Source of the DNA: Microcaldota archaeon
GTDB taxonomy: Archaea; Micrarchaeota; Micrarchaeia; Micrarchaeales; Micrarchaeaceae
Length of the DNA: 35,725 bases
NCBI GenBank assembly: GCA_021790455.1
Contig: JAJYDY010000006.1
Span: 1 to 35,725, forward strand
Direction of reading: 5' to 3'
This document shows, in pieces, positions 14,128 to 21,635 of the stretch. The notes under the pieces are model-generated. The model worked only from the letters and a program-made list of their open reading frames with translations, searched no databases and was not told the DNA's origin. Position numbers and translations under genes: made by a program. Each line of letters starts with the position of its first letter. Position 1 is the stretch's first letter.

Positions 14128-14745
14128 ATGAATGGCGAATACATTGCCACTCAGCAAACAAAAACAAAAGAGACAAGGACTCACAAGATATTCCGGTTGA
14201 TGAGAGCTGGGGTAAAAGAGGTACTACCCTCCACATATTCATCGAACCGCGAGAAGGAACGCAGGCGAGATGGGATGAACCAGCATCTGTTGAGGGCTGA
14301 TTCTGCCAAGGCAGCAGCCGCAAGGGAGATACCGATGCGCGGCACTGACCGGATAAGCGTGCAGGTCAAGGAATCTTTCGATGTCGGTGCTGGCTTCTGG
14401 GAAGACGAATCGCGCAAAGAGCGGAACGCCACAGCAAAGTTCAGCATACTCTACGACATAGATGATGGCGTGCACAACGTAGCAAGGCTCGGATTCCTCG
14501 CGACGGTGATTGATGCGGGAAGGTCGCTGTTCTTCGAGAACAACAGCATAATGTTCACACTAACTGACAAATGGGTCTTCATACCTGCGCTTGGAACAGC
14601 GATGTTCTTCACAACGCACTATGCACTACGCTCCTTCATAAGATTCCTTGAAGAGAGAGCGAGGAGCAAGGAGATGGAAATGCAGAGGGAGAGGAGCATG
14701 GCGCAGACGAGAATCCCTGGATCGGGCGTGCCGATGTTCGGCTGA
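14128..14745 (+). CDS. Uncharacterised protein with a C-terminal membrane segment
   Basis: I do not recognise this 205-residue protein. The first about 90 residues are polar and basic and look flexible. A folded part (AKFSILYDIDDGVHNVARLG) precedes one probable membrane helix around 148-172 (WVFIPALGTAMFFTTHYALR), possibly with a second hydrophobic stretch at LGFLATVIDAG. The tail is a highly charged helix (EERARSKEMEMQRERS). It is tail-proximal membrane anchored if the prediction holds. AGGGGGTAG upstream may serve as ribosome binding site. Confidence 0.55.
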   Translation: MNGEYIATQQTKTKETRTHKIFRLMRAGVKEVLPSTYSSNREKERRRDGMNQHLLRADSAKAAAAREIPMRGTDRISVQVKESFDVGAGFWEDESRKERNATAKFSILYDIDDGVHNVARLGFLATVIDAGRSLFFENNSIMFTLTDKWVFIPALGTAMFFTTHYALRSFIRFLEERARSKEMEMQRERSMAQTRIPGSGVPMFG

Positions 14746-14805
14746 GAGCAAAAGAGGCGCATCTAGTAAAAAAGCAGTTTGAAGTCGAGAGTTGCGAGAT
14801 CCTGC

Positions 14806-14839
14806 CAGTGGAATATCACATGGCTTCCGCTTTCCACTG
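14806..14839. repeat. Inverted repeat upstream of the rpl15e promoter
   Basis: CAGTGGAA (14806-14813) and TTCCACTG (14832-14839) are perfect 8-base arms separated by 18 bases. The repeat ends 14 bases before the TATA box of rpl15e, so it may be a regulator site or the terminator of the upstream gene. Confidence 0.35.
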
Positions 14840-14853
14840 CCAATGCGAGCTTT

Positions 14854-14861
14854 TTTATATT
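14854..14861 (+). promoter_or_regulatory. TATA box of the rpl15e operon
   Basis: TTTATATT is centred about 42 bases before the ATG at 14899, predicting a leader of about 16 bases. Confidence 0.55.
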
Positions 14862-14898
14862 TTTAGCATAAAGCATTATCGCTTATTCTGTGATTCAA

Positions 14899-15465
14899 AT
14901 GAGCATGTACAAGTCAATGAGAGGCACGTTCATACAGGAGTATAAGGAACGCTCGCCGCAATACAAGGAGAGGATAGTCAAGTGGAGCTCAGAGCCTCCA
15001 GTGCTCAGGATAGACGGGCCGACAAACATAGCGAGGGCAAGGACGCTCGGATACAAGGCGAAGGAAGGCGTCATAGTCGCACGTGTGCACGTCCTAGGCG
15101 GGACAAAGAAGCGCCCAGCAAACAGCGGCGGCAGGAAGCCATCGAAGTCAGGAAGGTTCTTCACAAGGAGGAAGTCAACGCAGGCAATCGCAGAGGAGAG
15201 GGCGAACAGGAAGTTCACAAACTTCGAAGTGCTTAATTCTTACTTTGTGGGCGCGGCAGGATCGGATCAGTTCTATGAGGTGATACTCCTGGAAAAGGCG
15301 AACCAGGTCATTCTGTCAGACCCGCACTACGCGCCAATAGTTTCCCAGGCCAACAGGGCAGCCCGCGGACTAACCTTCGAGGGAAGGAAGCACAGGGGAA
15401 TCTCAAGGAAGGGCTTCGGCACGATAAGGTTCAGGCCGAGCAAGAGGGCGAACGACAGAAGCTAA
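14899..15465 (+). CDS. rpl15e: 50S ribosomal protein L15e
   Basis: L15e is an archaeal/eukaryotic large-subunit protein. The chain begins MSMYKSMRGTF, matching the family's MSMYKYI-like start, and shows ARARTLGYKAKEGVIVARV, the KKRPANSGGRKPSKSG loop, FEVLNSYFVG and the C-terminal GLTFEGRKHRGISRKGFG. Its 188 residues fit the usual length. The ATG at 14899 is preferred over an in-frame GTG at 14890. It leads a three-gene run with the Brix-like gene and pcc1. Confidence 0.96.
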   Translation: MSMYKSMRGTFIQEYKERSPQYKERIVKWSSEPPVLRIDGPTNIARARTLGYKAKEGVIVARVHVLGGTKKRPANSGGRKPSKSGRFFTRRKSTQAIAEERANRKFTNFEVLNSYFVGAAGSDQFYEVILLEKANQVILSDPHYAPIVSQANRAARGLTFEGRKHRGISRKGFGTIRFRPSKRANDRS

Positions 15466-15469
15466 TTCC

Positions 15470-15748
15470 ATGCCCTACATCACCTTCTCGAGGAACCTCA
15501 GGGATGTCGCCAAGATCCACAGAATTTTAAGGGAGAGCCATCCGAAGGACTCGATCGTGGAGAGGAGGGGAAGCAAGACGATTAGGAAGGTTGTTGAGAG
15601 GGCTGCGTCGAAGGGATTTAATAGCGCACTGGTAATAACAAGCAAGAAGGGAAGTGCATTCCTTGCGCAGGAGATAAGGATAAAAAGGAAAGGAAATGCG
15701 CTTGACTGGAAGTCCGGGAAGGAAAAGTCTATATCGGTGAAGAGATGA
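15470..15748 (+). CDS. Short Brix/IMP4-like protein (ribosome biogenesis)
   Basis: Brix-domain proteins act in rRNA maturation and large-subunit assembly. The 92 residues resemble the first half of an archaeal Brix domain. ITFSRNLRDVAKIHRIL corresponds to the TSRxP-type strand and helix. DSIVERRGSKTIRKVVERA corresponds to the RG-x-L-S region, and NSALVITSKKGSAFLAQEIRI to the VIVVxxKKGNP strand. Most archaeal members are 150-190 residues, so the second half is absent or lost. The neighbour pcc1 supports the call, because a Brix gene next to pcc1 is a recurring archaeal arrangement. It overlaps pcc1 by four bases (ATGA). Confidence 0.65.
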   Translation: MPYITFSRNLRDVAKIHRILRESHPKDSIVERRGSKTIRKVVERAASKGFNSALVITSKKGSAFLAQEIRIKRKGNALDWKSGKEKSISVKR

Positions 15749-15972
15749 AGGCCTACTCTGCAAAGATTGTCATGCCTAAGAAGGCAGGGATAGACTACAA
15801 GACAGCGCTCGGCGATATCAAGGAGCACGAGCGCAGCGGCGTCTCGATAGAGGAAACCGATAAGGCGCTCGTTGTTGAGATAGAGGCGAACGATGCTGCG
15901 TCACTCAGGGCATCTGTGAATGCAATACTCCGTGACATACAAACAATAGACGGCGCGCTCAGCGCACCGTAG
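15745..15972 (+). CDS. pcc1: KEOPS complex subunit Pcc1
   Basis: Pcc1 dimerises and holds Kae1 in the KEOPS complex, which makes t6A at position 37 of ANN-decoding tRNAs. The 75 residues fit the small CTAG/Pcc1 fold: an opening strand, YKTALGDIKEHERSGVSIEE, a strand ALVVEIEANDAASLRASVNA and the final helix ILRDIQTIDG. The EANDAASLRASVNAILR block is the best match, since family members read A-x-D-x2-x-LRAS-x-N-x2-LR. Start overlaps the previous stop, so translation is probably coupled. Confidence 0.85.
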   Translation: MKAYSAKIVMPKKAGIDYKTALGDIKEHERSGVSIEETDKALVVEIEANDAASLRASVNAILRDIQTIDGALSAP

Positions 15973-15997
15973 TAGTCAATAACCAAAGTCACAAAGT

Positions 15998-16006
15998 ATT
16001 ATATAT
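15998..16006 (+). promoter_or_regulatory. TATA box of the gene at 16029
   Basis: ATTATATAT is centred about 27 bases before the ATG at 16029, predicting a leaderless mRNA. Confidence 0.55.
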
Positions 16007-16028
16007 CAGAGCAAAGCCTTGTTGATTT

Positions 16029-16784
16029 ATGGTTATGACTGGTAGATCAAAGCCGATAACTGCGCCAGCCGGTGGCAATTCAATAGGCGAGATACAGCCA
16101 CGGAGAGATATTATCGCCACCTGGAACACGCTAAAAAGGAGTGATCCGAATTTCCAAAGGCTGCAACTCAGATTGCTCTCTATCCTGGCGCTGCTGAGGC
16201 ACGGCAATAAGATGGCCCTCAGCGAGCTCGCAGATAGGGCAGCCGAACTCACCGGAAGCCAGCGTGCGTCGATTAGAGATATGATTTACAGAAGGCAGGA
16301 GGGCTCACCAAGGGCGGGCTACTTCTCACTTGTAAAAGAAGAGGATGAGTACAAAATGGCCATCTCCCTCCGCGGTGCAAGCCTTCTATACATCGCCGGC
16401 AATCTACTGAGGCCTTTCTACTTCTGCAAAGCCGGTGAATCGCATCATAGATTCATAGCAGGGAAAAACAGCATCTCCCTCCCAGACGGCACGCGTGAAG
16501 CTATTGCGGGCTGCAATGGTTTTGAGGTTGCAGACCTTGCGTTCATCGTCTTTGCGAGCCTGCAGGGAGGGATAAATGACACGCAGGTGCGCTTCAACAT
16601 ATATACGAGTGGCCACGGCCGCAATGCTGAAGAAAAGCAGAGCTATATAAAGGGAAGAATCGGCACTCTTTTGGAGAGCGGGTTCATACTGGAATCCGGT
16701 GAGAAGAGCCCATGGATTAAAATATATTCAATAACGGACAAGGGAAAGAGATTCGCAGATGCGTTTTACCATCTCCTCTGCTGA
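16029..16784 (+). CDS. Uncharacterised protein with winged-helix features
   Basis: This 251-residue soluble protein has an N-terminal helical region (FQRLQLRLLSILALLRHGNK then MALSELADRAAELTG) that looks like a helix-turn-helix. A C-terminal segment (EEKQSYIKGRIGTLLESGF and WIKIYSITDKGKRFADAF) ends in a wing-like ITDKGKRFA, as in archaeal MarR/PadR-type winged helices. The middle contains two Cys residues and no catalytic motif I can name. ATG at 16035 (third codon) is an alternative start. Its leaderless promoter separates it from pcc1. A regulatory role is inferred from shape only. Confidence 0.55.
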   Translation: MVMTGRSKPITAPAGGNSIGEIQPRRDIIATWNTLKRSDPNFQRLQLRLLSILALLRHGNKMALSELADRAAELTGSQRASIRDMIYRRQEGSPRAGYFSLVKEEDEYKMAISLRGASLLYIAGNLLRPFYFCKAGESHHRFIAGKNSISLPDGTREAIAGCNGFEVADLAFIVFASLQGGINDTQVRFNIYTSGHGRNAEEKQSYIKGRIGTLLESGFILESGEKSPWIKIYSITDKGKRFADAFYHLLC

Positions 16785-16830
16785 AGGCAACGCATCCCCT
16801 GGGAACCCGACTTCCGTAAATCAGCAACCT

Positions 16831-16838
16831 TTTTAAAT
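16831..16838 (+). promoter_or_regulatory. TATA box of the rpl3 ribosomal operon
   Basis: TTTTAAAT is centred at about 16834, which predicts transcription starting near 16860, exactly where a leader hairpin begins. A second TATA-like CTAATATATT lies at 16848-16857. Confidence 0.5.
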
Positions 16839-16859
16839 GCATTCCATCTAATATATTCT

Positions 16860-16927
16860 GCCGTAAGCAGTTCTTATTTTCCCGACGGCTGCATCTGGCA
16901 AGTTAGTATACACACTAAGTGTTCAAA
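16860..16927 (+). promoter_or_regulatory. Structured 5' leader of the rpl3-rps3 operon
   Basis: About 68 bases precede the rpl3 start. GCCGT (16860-16864) pairs with ACGGC (16885-16889), and TTAGT (16903-16907) pairs with ACTAA (16914-16918) just before the start region. A leader of this length is unusual in a window where many messages appear leaderless. Autoregulation by a product such as L4 is a guess. Confidence 0.4.
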
Positions 16928-17896
16928 ATGGGACGATTCGGTTCATTGCAATACTGGCAAAGAAGGAGGGCTCACAAGAGGATGCCTAGACTGAGGACTG
17001 CGCCTTCGATGAAGGAGGCGCTCCTGACAAACCTTGTCGCATACAAGGCGGGAATGACGCACCTGACTATGATAGACGACGGCGAAGGACCGGCAAAGAA
17101 TCAGGAAGTCGCCCGCGCATGCACGGTGCTCGAGGTCCCAAGGATGGAAGTATATGGCATGAGGATGTACGGAGCTGAAGGAGGAACGAAGTACCGCAAG
17201 ACGAGGACAGAGTTCTACAGCAAGGCGGCAGCGCAGAAGCTTGGGATAAAGAATCTCAAGAACGACGAGACGAAGCTTGAGCCGATGAAGGGAAAGCTCG
17301 CAGATTACACAGATGTTTCAGCCCTTGTTGTTGCATATCCTAAGGATGTAAGCAGCATCGGGCAGCACCACCCCATGAGGTTCGAATCGAGGGTCGGCGG
17401 CAGCACGGTGCAGGAAAAGTTCGATTATGTTTCAAAGCTCCTCGGCAAGGAGGTAAAGATGAATGAGATATTCAAGCCAGGTGAATTCATCGACGTCTCT
17501 ACGGTCACTACAGGAAAGGGATGGGCTGGAGTCATAAAGAGGCACGGGGTGCACAGGAACGCGCACAAGGCGACCAACAAGATAAGGCACGGCGGCCCTC
17601 TCGGTTCATTCGGGGATGGAAGGATTTTCTTCACAGTGCCCAGAGCAGGGCAGATGGGATTCAACTACAGAACGGAGCACAACAAGAGGATACTTAAGAT
17701 AGGCCAGAAGACAGACACAGAGCAGATAAACCAGAGCGGCGGATTCCAGGACTACGGGGTTGTGAGGAACGACTTCGTTGTCGTCGATGGATCCATAGGC
17801 GGAACCGCGAAGAGGCTTGTCAGGATAAGGAAATCGATAAGGGAAAGGAATGCAGCAGGCATCAAGGAGCCGCGGGTCCTTTTCATAGCAAAGTGA
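16928..17896 (+). CDS. rpl3: 50S ribosomal protein L3 (uL3)
   Basis: uL3 reaches the peptidyl-transferase region and is among the first large-subunit proteins to assemble. The 322 residues match the archaeal form: RRRAHKRMPRLRTAP near the start, NLVAYKAGMTHL, VEVPRME-like VLEVPRMEVYG, and GKGWAGVIKRHGV. The conserved loop segment RHGGPLGSFGDG is present, followed by GQMGFNYRTEHNKRILKIG. I prefer ATG 16928 (MGRFGSLQYW) over the GTG at 16919. It is the first gene of the run rpl3, rpl4, rpl23, rpl2, rps19, rpl22, rps3. Confidence 0.97.
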   Translation: MGRFGSLQYWQRRRAHKRMPRLRTAPSMKEALLTNLVAYKAGMTHLTMIDDGEGPAKNQEVARACTVLEVPRMEVYGMRMYGAEGGTKYRKTRTEFYSKAAAQKLGIKNLKNDETKLEPMKGKLADYTDVSALVVAYPKDVSSIGQHHPMRFESRVGGSTVQEKFDYVSKLLGKEVKMNEIFKPGEFIDVSTVTTGKGWAGVIKRHGVHRNAHKATNKIRHGGPLGSFGDGRIFFTVPRAGQMGFNYRTEHNKRILKIGQKTDTEQINQSGGFQDYGVVRNDFVVVDGSIGGTAKRLVRIRKSIRERNAAGIKEPRVLFIAK

Positions 17897-17900
17897 GAGT

Positions 17901-18704
17901 ATGAACGCTAATGTATTGAGCTTGCAGGGAACGCAGAAAGGCAGCATAGAGGTGCCTGCACTCTTCAGCGAAACAGTGAGGGAAGACCTCATAAGGAGGG
18001 CTGTCATCGCGGAGCAGACCACGAAGCTGCAGCCGAAGGGGCACTACCTGCTGGCTGGAATGAACACCACAGCCAGGTACTACGGCGCGATGAGCTCGTA
18101 CAGGACCGGAAGGCACATGGGAATCGCGATAAGGCCAAGGCAGAAGCTCGGTGGAGGACAGCAGGGCCAGGTGCGAAGGATCCCGTCTTCAGTAAAGGGA
18201 AAGAGAGCCCACCCGCACAAGATAGAGAAGACGCTTATAGAGAGGATAAACAAGAAGGAGTACCAGAAAGCGGTGAGGAGCGCGATAGCTGCTACCGCCG
18301 TTGCCGATATTGTGATGAAGAAGCATGCAATCGAGAGGATGCAGCTCCCGATAATCCTCTCAAACGAGATAGAATCCATAAAAAAGACAAAGGACGTCAT
18401 TGCCATGCTCGCAGCACTAAAGCTTTCAGCAGACCTGGAGAAGAGCCGGAATCCGTCTCTTAGGAAGGGGATCAGGAGGCTCTCGCAGAGGAGGCACTTC
18501 AGGAAGTCTGCATTGATAGTCGTCGGAGAAGACAGAGGGATAGTAAGGGCTGCCCGCAACATAGCTGGGGTGGACGTTTGCACTGTCGGAGAGATAAAGG
18601 CGGACCTGCTCGCGCCCGGCGGAGTCCCTGGAAGGATTACTATCTGGAGCGAATCAGCGGTGAAGAGCATTCCTTCGGAAGTGGAGAAATTATCATTGAT
18701 GTGA
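17901..18704 (+). CDS. rpl4: 50S ribosomal protein L4 (uL4)
   Basis: uL4 lines the peptide exit tunnel. Marked by FSETVREDLIRRAV, the long tunnel loop with YGAMSSYRTGRHMGIAIRPR and GGGQQGQVRRIPSSVKGKRAHPHK, and a C-terminal RNIAGVDVCTVGEIKADLLAPGG. At 267 residues it has the usual archaeal length. The spacing to rpl3 is four bases, with GTGAG containing the rpl3 stop serving as binding site. Confidence 0.97.
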   Translation: MNANVLSLQGTQKGSIEVPALFSETVREDLIRRAVIAEQTTKLQPKGHYLLAGMNTTARYYGAMSSYRTGRHMGIAIRPRQKLGGGQQGQVRRIPSSVKGKRAHPHKIEKTLIERINKKEYQKAVRSAIAATAVADIVMKKHAIERMQLPIILSNEIESIKKTKDVIAMLAALKLSADLEKSRNPSLRKGIRRLSQRRHFRKSALIVVGEDRGIVRAARNIAGVDVCTVGEIKADLLAPGGVPGRITIWSESAVKSIPSEVEKLSLM

Positions 18705-18708
18705 TGTT

Positions 18709-18960
18709 ATGGCAGTTTTGAAATACCCGCTTGCTACAGAAAAGGCGATATCACTTATCGACAAAAGCAACGTAATCACCTACATAGCGGACTTCAGGGC
18801 GACGAAAACCGAGATAAAGAAGGAATTTGAGTCGCAGTTCGGCGTAAAGGTGGATTCTATAAGGGCGGTGAACACATCAACGAACCTGAAGAAGGCTTAC
18901 ATAAAGATAGCAAAGGGATTCAAGGCCAGCGATGTTGCATCGAAATTGAAGCTGGCATAA
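18709..18960 (+). CDS. rpl23: 50S ribosomal protein L23 (uL23)
   Basis: uL23 sits at the tunnel exit and docks signal recognition particle and secretion factors. Its 83 residues show LKYPLATEKAISLID, the VDSIRAVNT strand and a KKAYIKIAKGFKASDVASKL end, typical for archaea. It follows rpl4 by four bases, and the junction GTGATGTTATG is identical to that between rpl13 and rps9. Confidence 0.96.
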   Translation: MAVLKYPLATEKAISLIDKSNVITYIADFRATKTEIKKEFESQFGVKVDSIRAVNTSTNLKKAYIKIAKGFKASDVASKLKLA

Positions 18961-18996
18961 CCGCATGACAATGAATGACCGCGTAATGGTGTAAAA

Positions 18997-19713
18997 ATGG
19001 GAAAGCGATTGAAGCAGCAGCGAAGAGGCAAAGGCTCTGTGGCATACAGAAAGGCGCCGGGGACCTTTGACATCAGCGTCAGCTACACGACAAAGCGCGA
19101 TTCCCAGCTTGTCGGGGAGGTGGTAGACATAATCCACCACACTGGCCACACTGCCCCGCTGGCCGAGGTGAGGTACGAGGACTTCACAACCGGGTATCTG
19201 ATCGCTCCCGAAGGAATAAGGATAGGGGACAGGATACACATAGGCCCGACCCCGCACTACACACCGGGAAGCGTCATGAAGCTCGGCGACATCCCTGAGG
19301 GAATTCCTATTTACAACATCGAGTCGATGCCCGGCGACGGCGGAAAGATGACAAGAAGCGCGGGGAGCGTTGCATACGTCTCCGCGCACACGGGCAAAAT
19401 GACGACCATCGCTATGCCATCCAAGAAATCAATAACCATAAGCAGCGAGTGCAGGGCGCAGCTCGGAGTAGTCGCCGGTGGCGGAATGGACGAGCAGCCG
19501 ATAGTCAAGGCCGGGAAGAACCATTACATAATGCACGCTATAAACAAGATGTGGCCAACATACAGGGGAGTCAAGTTAAACCCGGTAGACCACCCGTTCG
19601 GCGGAAAGCAGCACCACAAGGGTAAGAGCAGCATGACGAGCAGGAATGCGCCTCCAGGAAGAAAGGTTGGACACATCGCAGCCCGCAGGGTCGGGAGAAA
19701 GAAGAAAGGCTAG
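18997..19713 (+). CDS. rpl2: 50S ribosomal protein L2 (uL2)
   Basis: uL2 is needed for subunit joining and peptidyl-transferase function. The 238 residues contain GKRLKQQRRGKGS at the start, YTTKRDSQLVGEVVDIIHHT, GTPHYTPGSVMKLGDIPEG-like sequence, and the conserved VAGGGMDEQPIVKAGKNHY with the functional His. NPVDHPFGGKQHHKGKS and the basic tail KVGHIAARRVGRKKKG end it. GGTGTAAAA precedes the ATG. A 36-base gap separates it from rpl23, longer than at other junctions in the operon. Confidence 0.97.
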   Translation: MGKRLKQQRRGKGSVAYRKAPGTFDISVSYTTKRDSQLVGEVVDIIHHTGHTAPLAEVRYEDFTTGYLIAPEGIRIGDRIHIGPTPHYTPGSVMKLGDIPEGIPIYNIESMPGDGGKMTRSAGSVAYVSAHTGKMTTIAMPSKKSITISSECRAQLGVVAGGGMDEQPIVKAGKNHYIMHAINKMWPTYRGVKLNPVDHPFGGKQHHKGKSSMTSRNAPPGRKVGHIAARRVGRKKKG

Positions 19714-19718
19714 AGTAA

Positions 19719-20111
19719 ATGGCAGAACGAATAGCATTTAGGGGAAAGACGGCGCAGGAGGCGCAGGAGATAAAGCCGGAGGAATACATTGGCCTAGTCA
19801 AGTCGCGCCAGAGGAGGGCGATGAAGAGGCAGGGCCTAGTCTACAAGAGGCTTATCCAGAAAGTGGAGATGCACAAGAAGAAGGGAATAACGAAGCCGAT
19901 AAGGACGCACGTTAGAGAGGCCGTCATCCTTCCGTCATGGATAGGGATGAGGTTTGACGTTCACAACGGAAAGGAATTCCAGATACTCGAGATAAACGCA
20001 GGAATGCTCGGCCACAGGCTCGGAGAATTCGCGTTTACCACAAAGAGGGTGCAGCACAGCGCACCTGGAATAAGGGCAACGAAGGGGAGCAAGTTCCTAG
20101 CGGTGAAGTGA
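19719..20111 (+). CDS. rps19: 30S ribosomal protein S19 (uS19)
   Basis: uS19 lies in the 30S head near the A site. The archaeal form is recognised by KPEEYIGLVKSRQRRAMKRQG, PIRTHVREAVILPSWIGMRF, VHNGKEFQ and the end LGEFAFTTKRVQHSAPGIRATKGSKF. The 130 residues fit the family. Its TGA stop lies within the GTGAT binding site for rpl22. Confidence 0.97.
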   Translation: MAERIAFRGKTAQEAQEIKPEEYIGLVKSRQRRAMKRQGLVYKRLIQKVEMHKKKGITKPIRTHVREAVILPSWIGMRFDVHNGKEFQILEINAGMLGHRLGEFAFTTKRVQHSAPGIRATKGSKFLAVK

Positions 20112-20113
20112 TT

Positions 20114-20875
20114 ATGCAATACTCATACAACCAGGACAAGCGCGACATCGTCTTCGCGAACGCGCAGAACCTCAACGCCAGCTTCAAGGATCTTGGGATC
20201 GTCTGCGATGCGATAAGATACAAGAGCGTGCCAAACGCAATCGACACGCTCGACGCAACGATATCCGGAGTAATGCCTATGCTCTACAGGAAGCACAACA
20301 AGCACATGGGCGCCAGGCACGAACTCGGCGGAAGGAAGGGAAGGTGGCCAATAAAGTGCGCGAAGGAGGTAAGGAGAGTGCTTGTCAATGCAATGGCGAA
20401 TGCAACGAACAAGGGATTCGACCCTGACCTGATGTATGTCGTCCATGCATCAGCGAACAAGACGCTTATTGCGCAGAGAAGACCGTCGAAAGGGGCGCTC
20501 TTCGTTACCGGGGGGCCAAGCGGTTATGTGAGCGCCAGGATGTCCAACCTCGAGTTTGCAAGAGTGGAGGTAGGCCTTTCAACGCTTGATGAGAAGAAGC
20601 TCAGCAACACCATGGTAAGGAGGATAAAGGCGATAGCCAAGATAGCTCCGAAGAGGAAGGTTGAGCAGAAGAAGGAAGCGAAGAAGGAGAAGAAGCCCCT
20701 CCTGCAGAAAGGGGAAAAGAGGGAGGAGAAGAAGGAAGAGAAGAAAGAGGAGAAGAAGGCTGCGATAGTACTGGAGAAGCAGCAGCCTGCGCAGCCTGTA
20801 GCAGAGAAGAAGGAGCAGGCGCAGCCTGTGAAGCAGGAAGCTCCAAAGGCAGCTGTAGTAGAAGAGAAGAAGTGA
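20114..20875 (+). CDS. rpl22: 50S ribosomal protein L22 (uL22) with a long charged C-terminal tail
   Basis: uL22 lines the exit tunnel with a hairpin. The core includes KDIVFANAQN-like KRDIVFANAQNLNASFKDLG, the NKHMGARHELGGRKGRWPIK segment, EVRRVLVNAMANATNKG, and VVHASANKTLIAQRRPSKGA. The core ends near residue 180. About 75 further residues are almost pure Lys, Glu, Ala, Gln and Pro with repeated KKEEKKEE and AQPV units, not part of the standard fold and probably disordered on the ribosome surface. I chose ATG 20114, just after GTGAT. Confidence 0.96.
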   Translation: MQYSYNQDKRDIVFANAQNLNASFKDLGIVCDAIRYKSVPNAIDTLDATISGVMPMLYRKHNKHMGARHELGGRKGRWPIKCAKEVRRVLVNAMANATNKGFDPDLMYVVHASANKTLIAQRRPSKGALFVTGGPSGYVSARMSNLEFARVEVGLSTLDEKKLSNTMVRRIKAIAKIAPKRKVEQKKEAKKEKKPLLQKGEKREEKKEEKKEEKKAAIVLEKQQPAQPVAEKKEQAQPVKQEAPKAAVVEEKK

Positions 20876-20879
20876 AGAC

Positions 20880-21503
20880 ATGACAATAGAGAGAAAATTT
20901 ATAGACAATTCGATAATCAAGCTTAAGATATCAAGATACCTTGAGAAGGAGCTGATAAGGGCCGGCTTCTCCAGCGTGGAGATACAGAAGACTCCCGTGC
21001 TCACGAGAATTACTGTGCATGTCCTCAATCCGGGAAAGGTGATAGGGAGAGGAGGCCAGACGATTGACAGGCTCACAGAGACGATAAGGACGAAGTTCCA
21101 GGTTGAAAATCCACAGATAAACGTGGTCGAGGTGGAGAACAAAATGCTCGAGCCGATGCTTGTGGCGAGGGACATAGCTGAGAAGTTCGAAAGGGGGCTC
21201 AACGCAAGGAAGGTCCTACAGATGGCGCTCAGGATAATCATGGAGAACGGCGCACTCGGCGCCGAGGTAATCGCGGCCGGGAAGCTCGCAGCAAAGGGAG
21301 CCAGGGGAAGGACGATAAAGAAGAGCATTGGCTACATTCCAAAAGCAGGGCAGGTGACGGACCTTGTCAGGGAGGCAGAGGCAGTTGCATACCCGAAGTA
21401 CGGCGCAATCGGAGTAAAAGTGCGAATAGTGCCTCCTGGAACCCAGTTCCCCGACCGAGTGATAAAGAAGATAGAGATTCCAAAGTCCATACTCAACGCC
21501 TGA
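20880..21503 (+). CDS. rps3: 30S ribosomal protein S3 (uS3)
   Basis: uS3 sits at the mRNA entry site. The 207 residues start with IERKFIDNSIIKLKISRYLEKEL. They carry the KH-type motif (VIGRGGQTIDRLTETI, about 58-73), the helix DIAEKFERGLNARKVLQMAL and the C-terminal KYGAIGVKVRIVPPGTQFPD. It ends the ribosomal run. The usual next genes of the archaeal S10/spc order, such as rpl29 and rps17, are absent, and aglB follows after 132 bases. Confidence 0.97.
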   Translation: MTIERKFIDNSIIKLKISRYLEKELIRAGFSSVEIQKTPVLTRITVHVLNPGKVIGRGGQTIDRLTETIRTKFQVENPQINVVEVENKMLEPMLVARDIAEKFERGLNARKVLQMALRIIMENGALGAEVIAAGKLAAKGARGRTIKKSIGYIPKAGQVTDLVREAEAVAYPKYGAIGVKVRIVPPGTQFPDRVIKKIEIPKSILNA

Positions 21504-21635
21504 AGACAGTACGGCACTCCATCATAATCTGCGTTGGCGCGGCGCTAGACAAACTTAATAAACCCTTTCCTTCTAATATAATCGAAGATTTGACTTCTTT
21601 TTTGGGGTCTTTCAGATTTGTTTAGAGTGTAGTAG

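Noticed and set aside
20579-21328. Minus-strand frame of 249 codons opposite rpl22 and rps3
   Set aside because: It is the mirror of the Lys/Glu-rich tail and the S3 core, giving poly-Leu/Ser/Phe. The plus-strand ribosomal proteins are certain.
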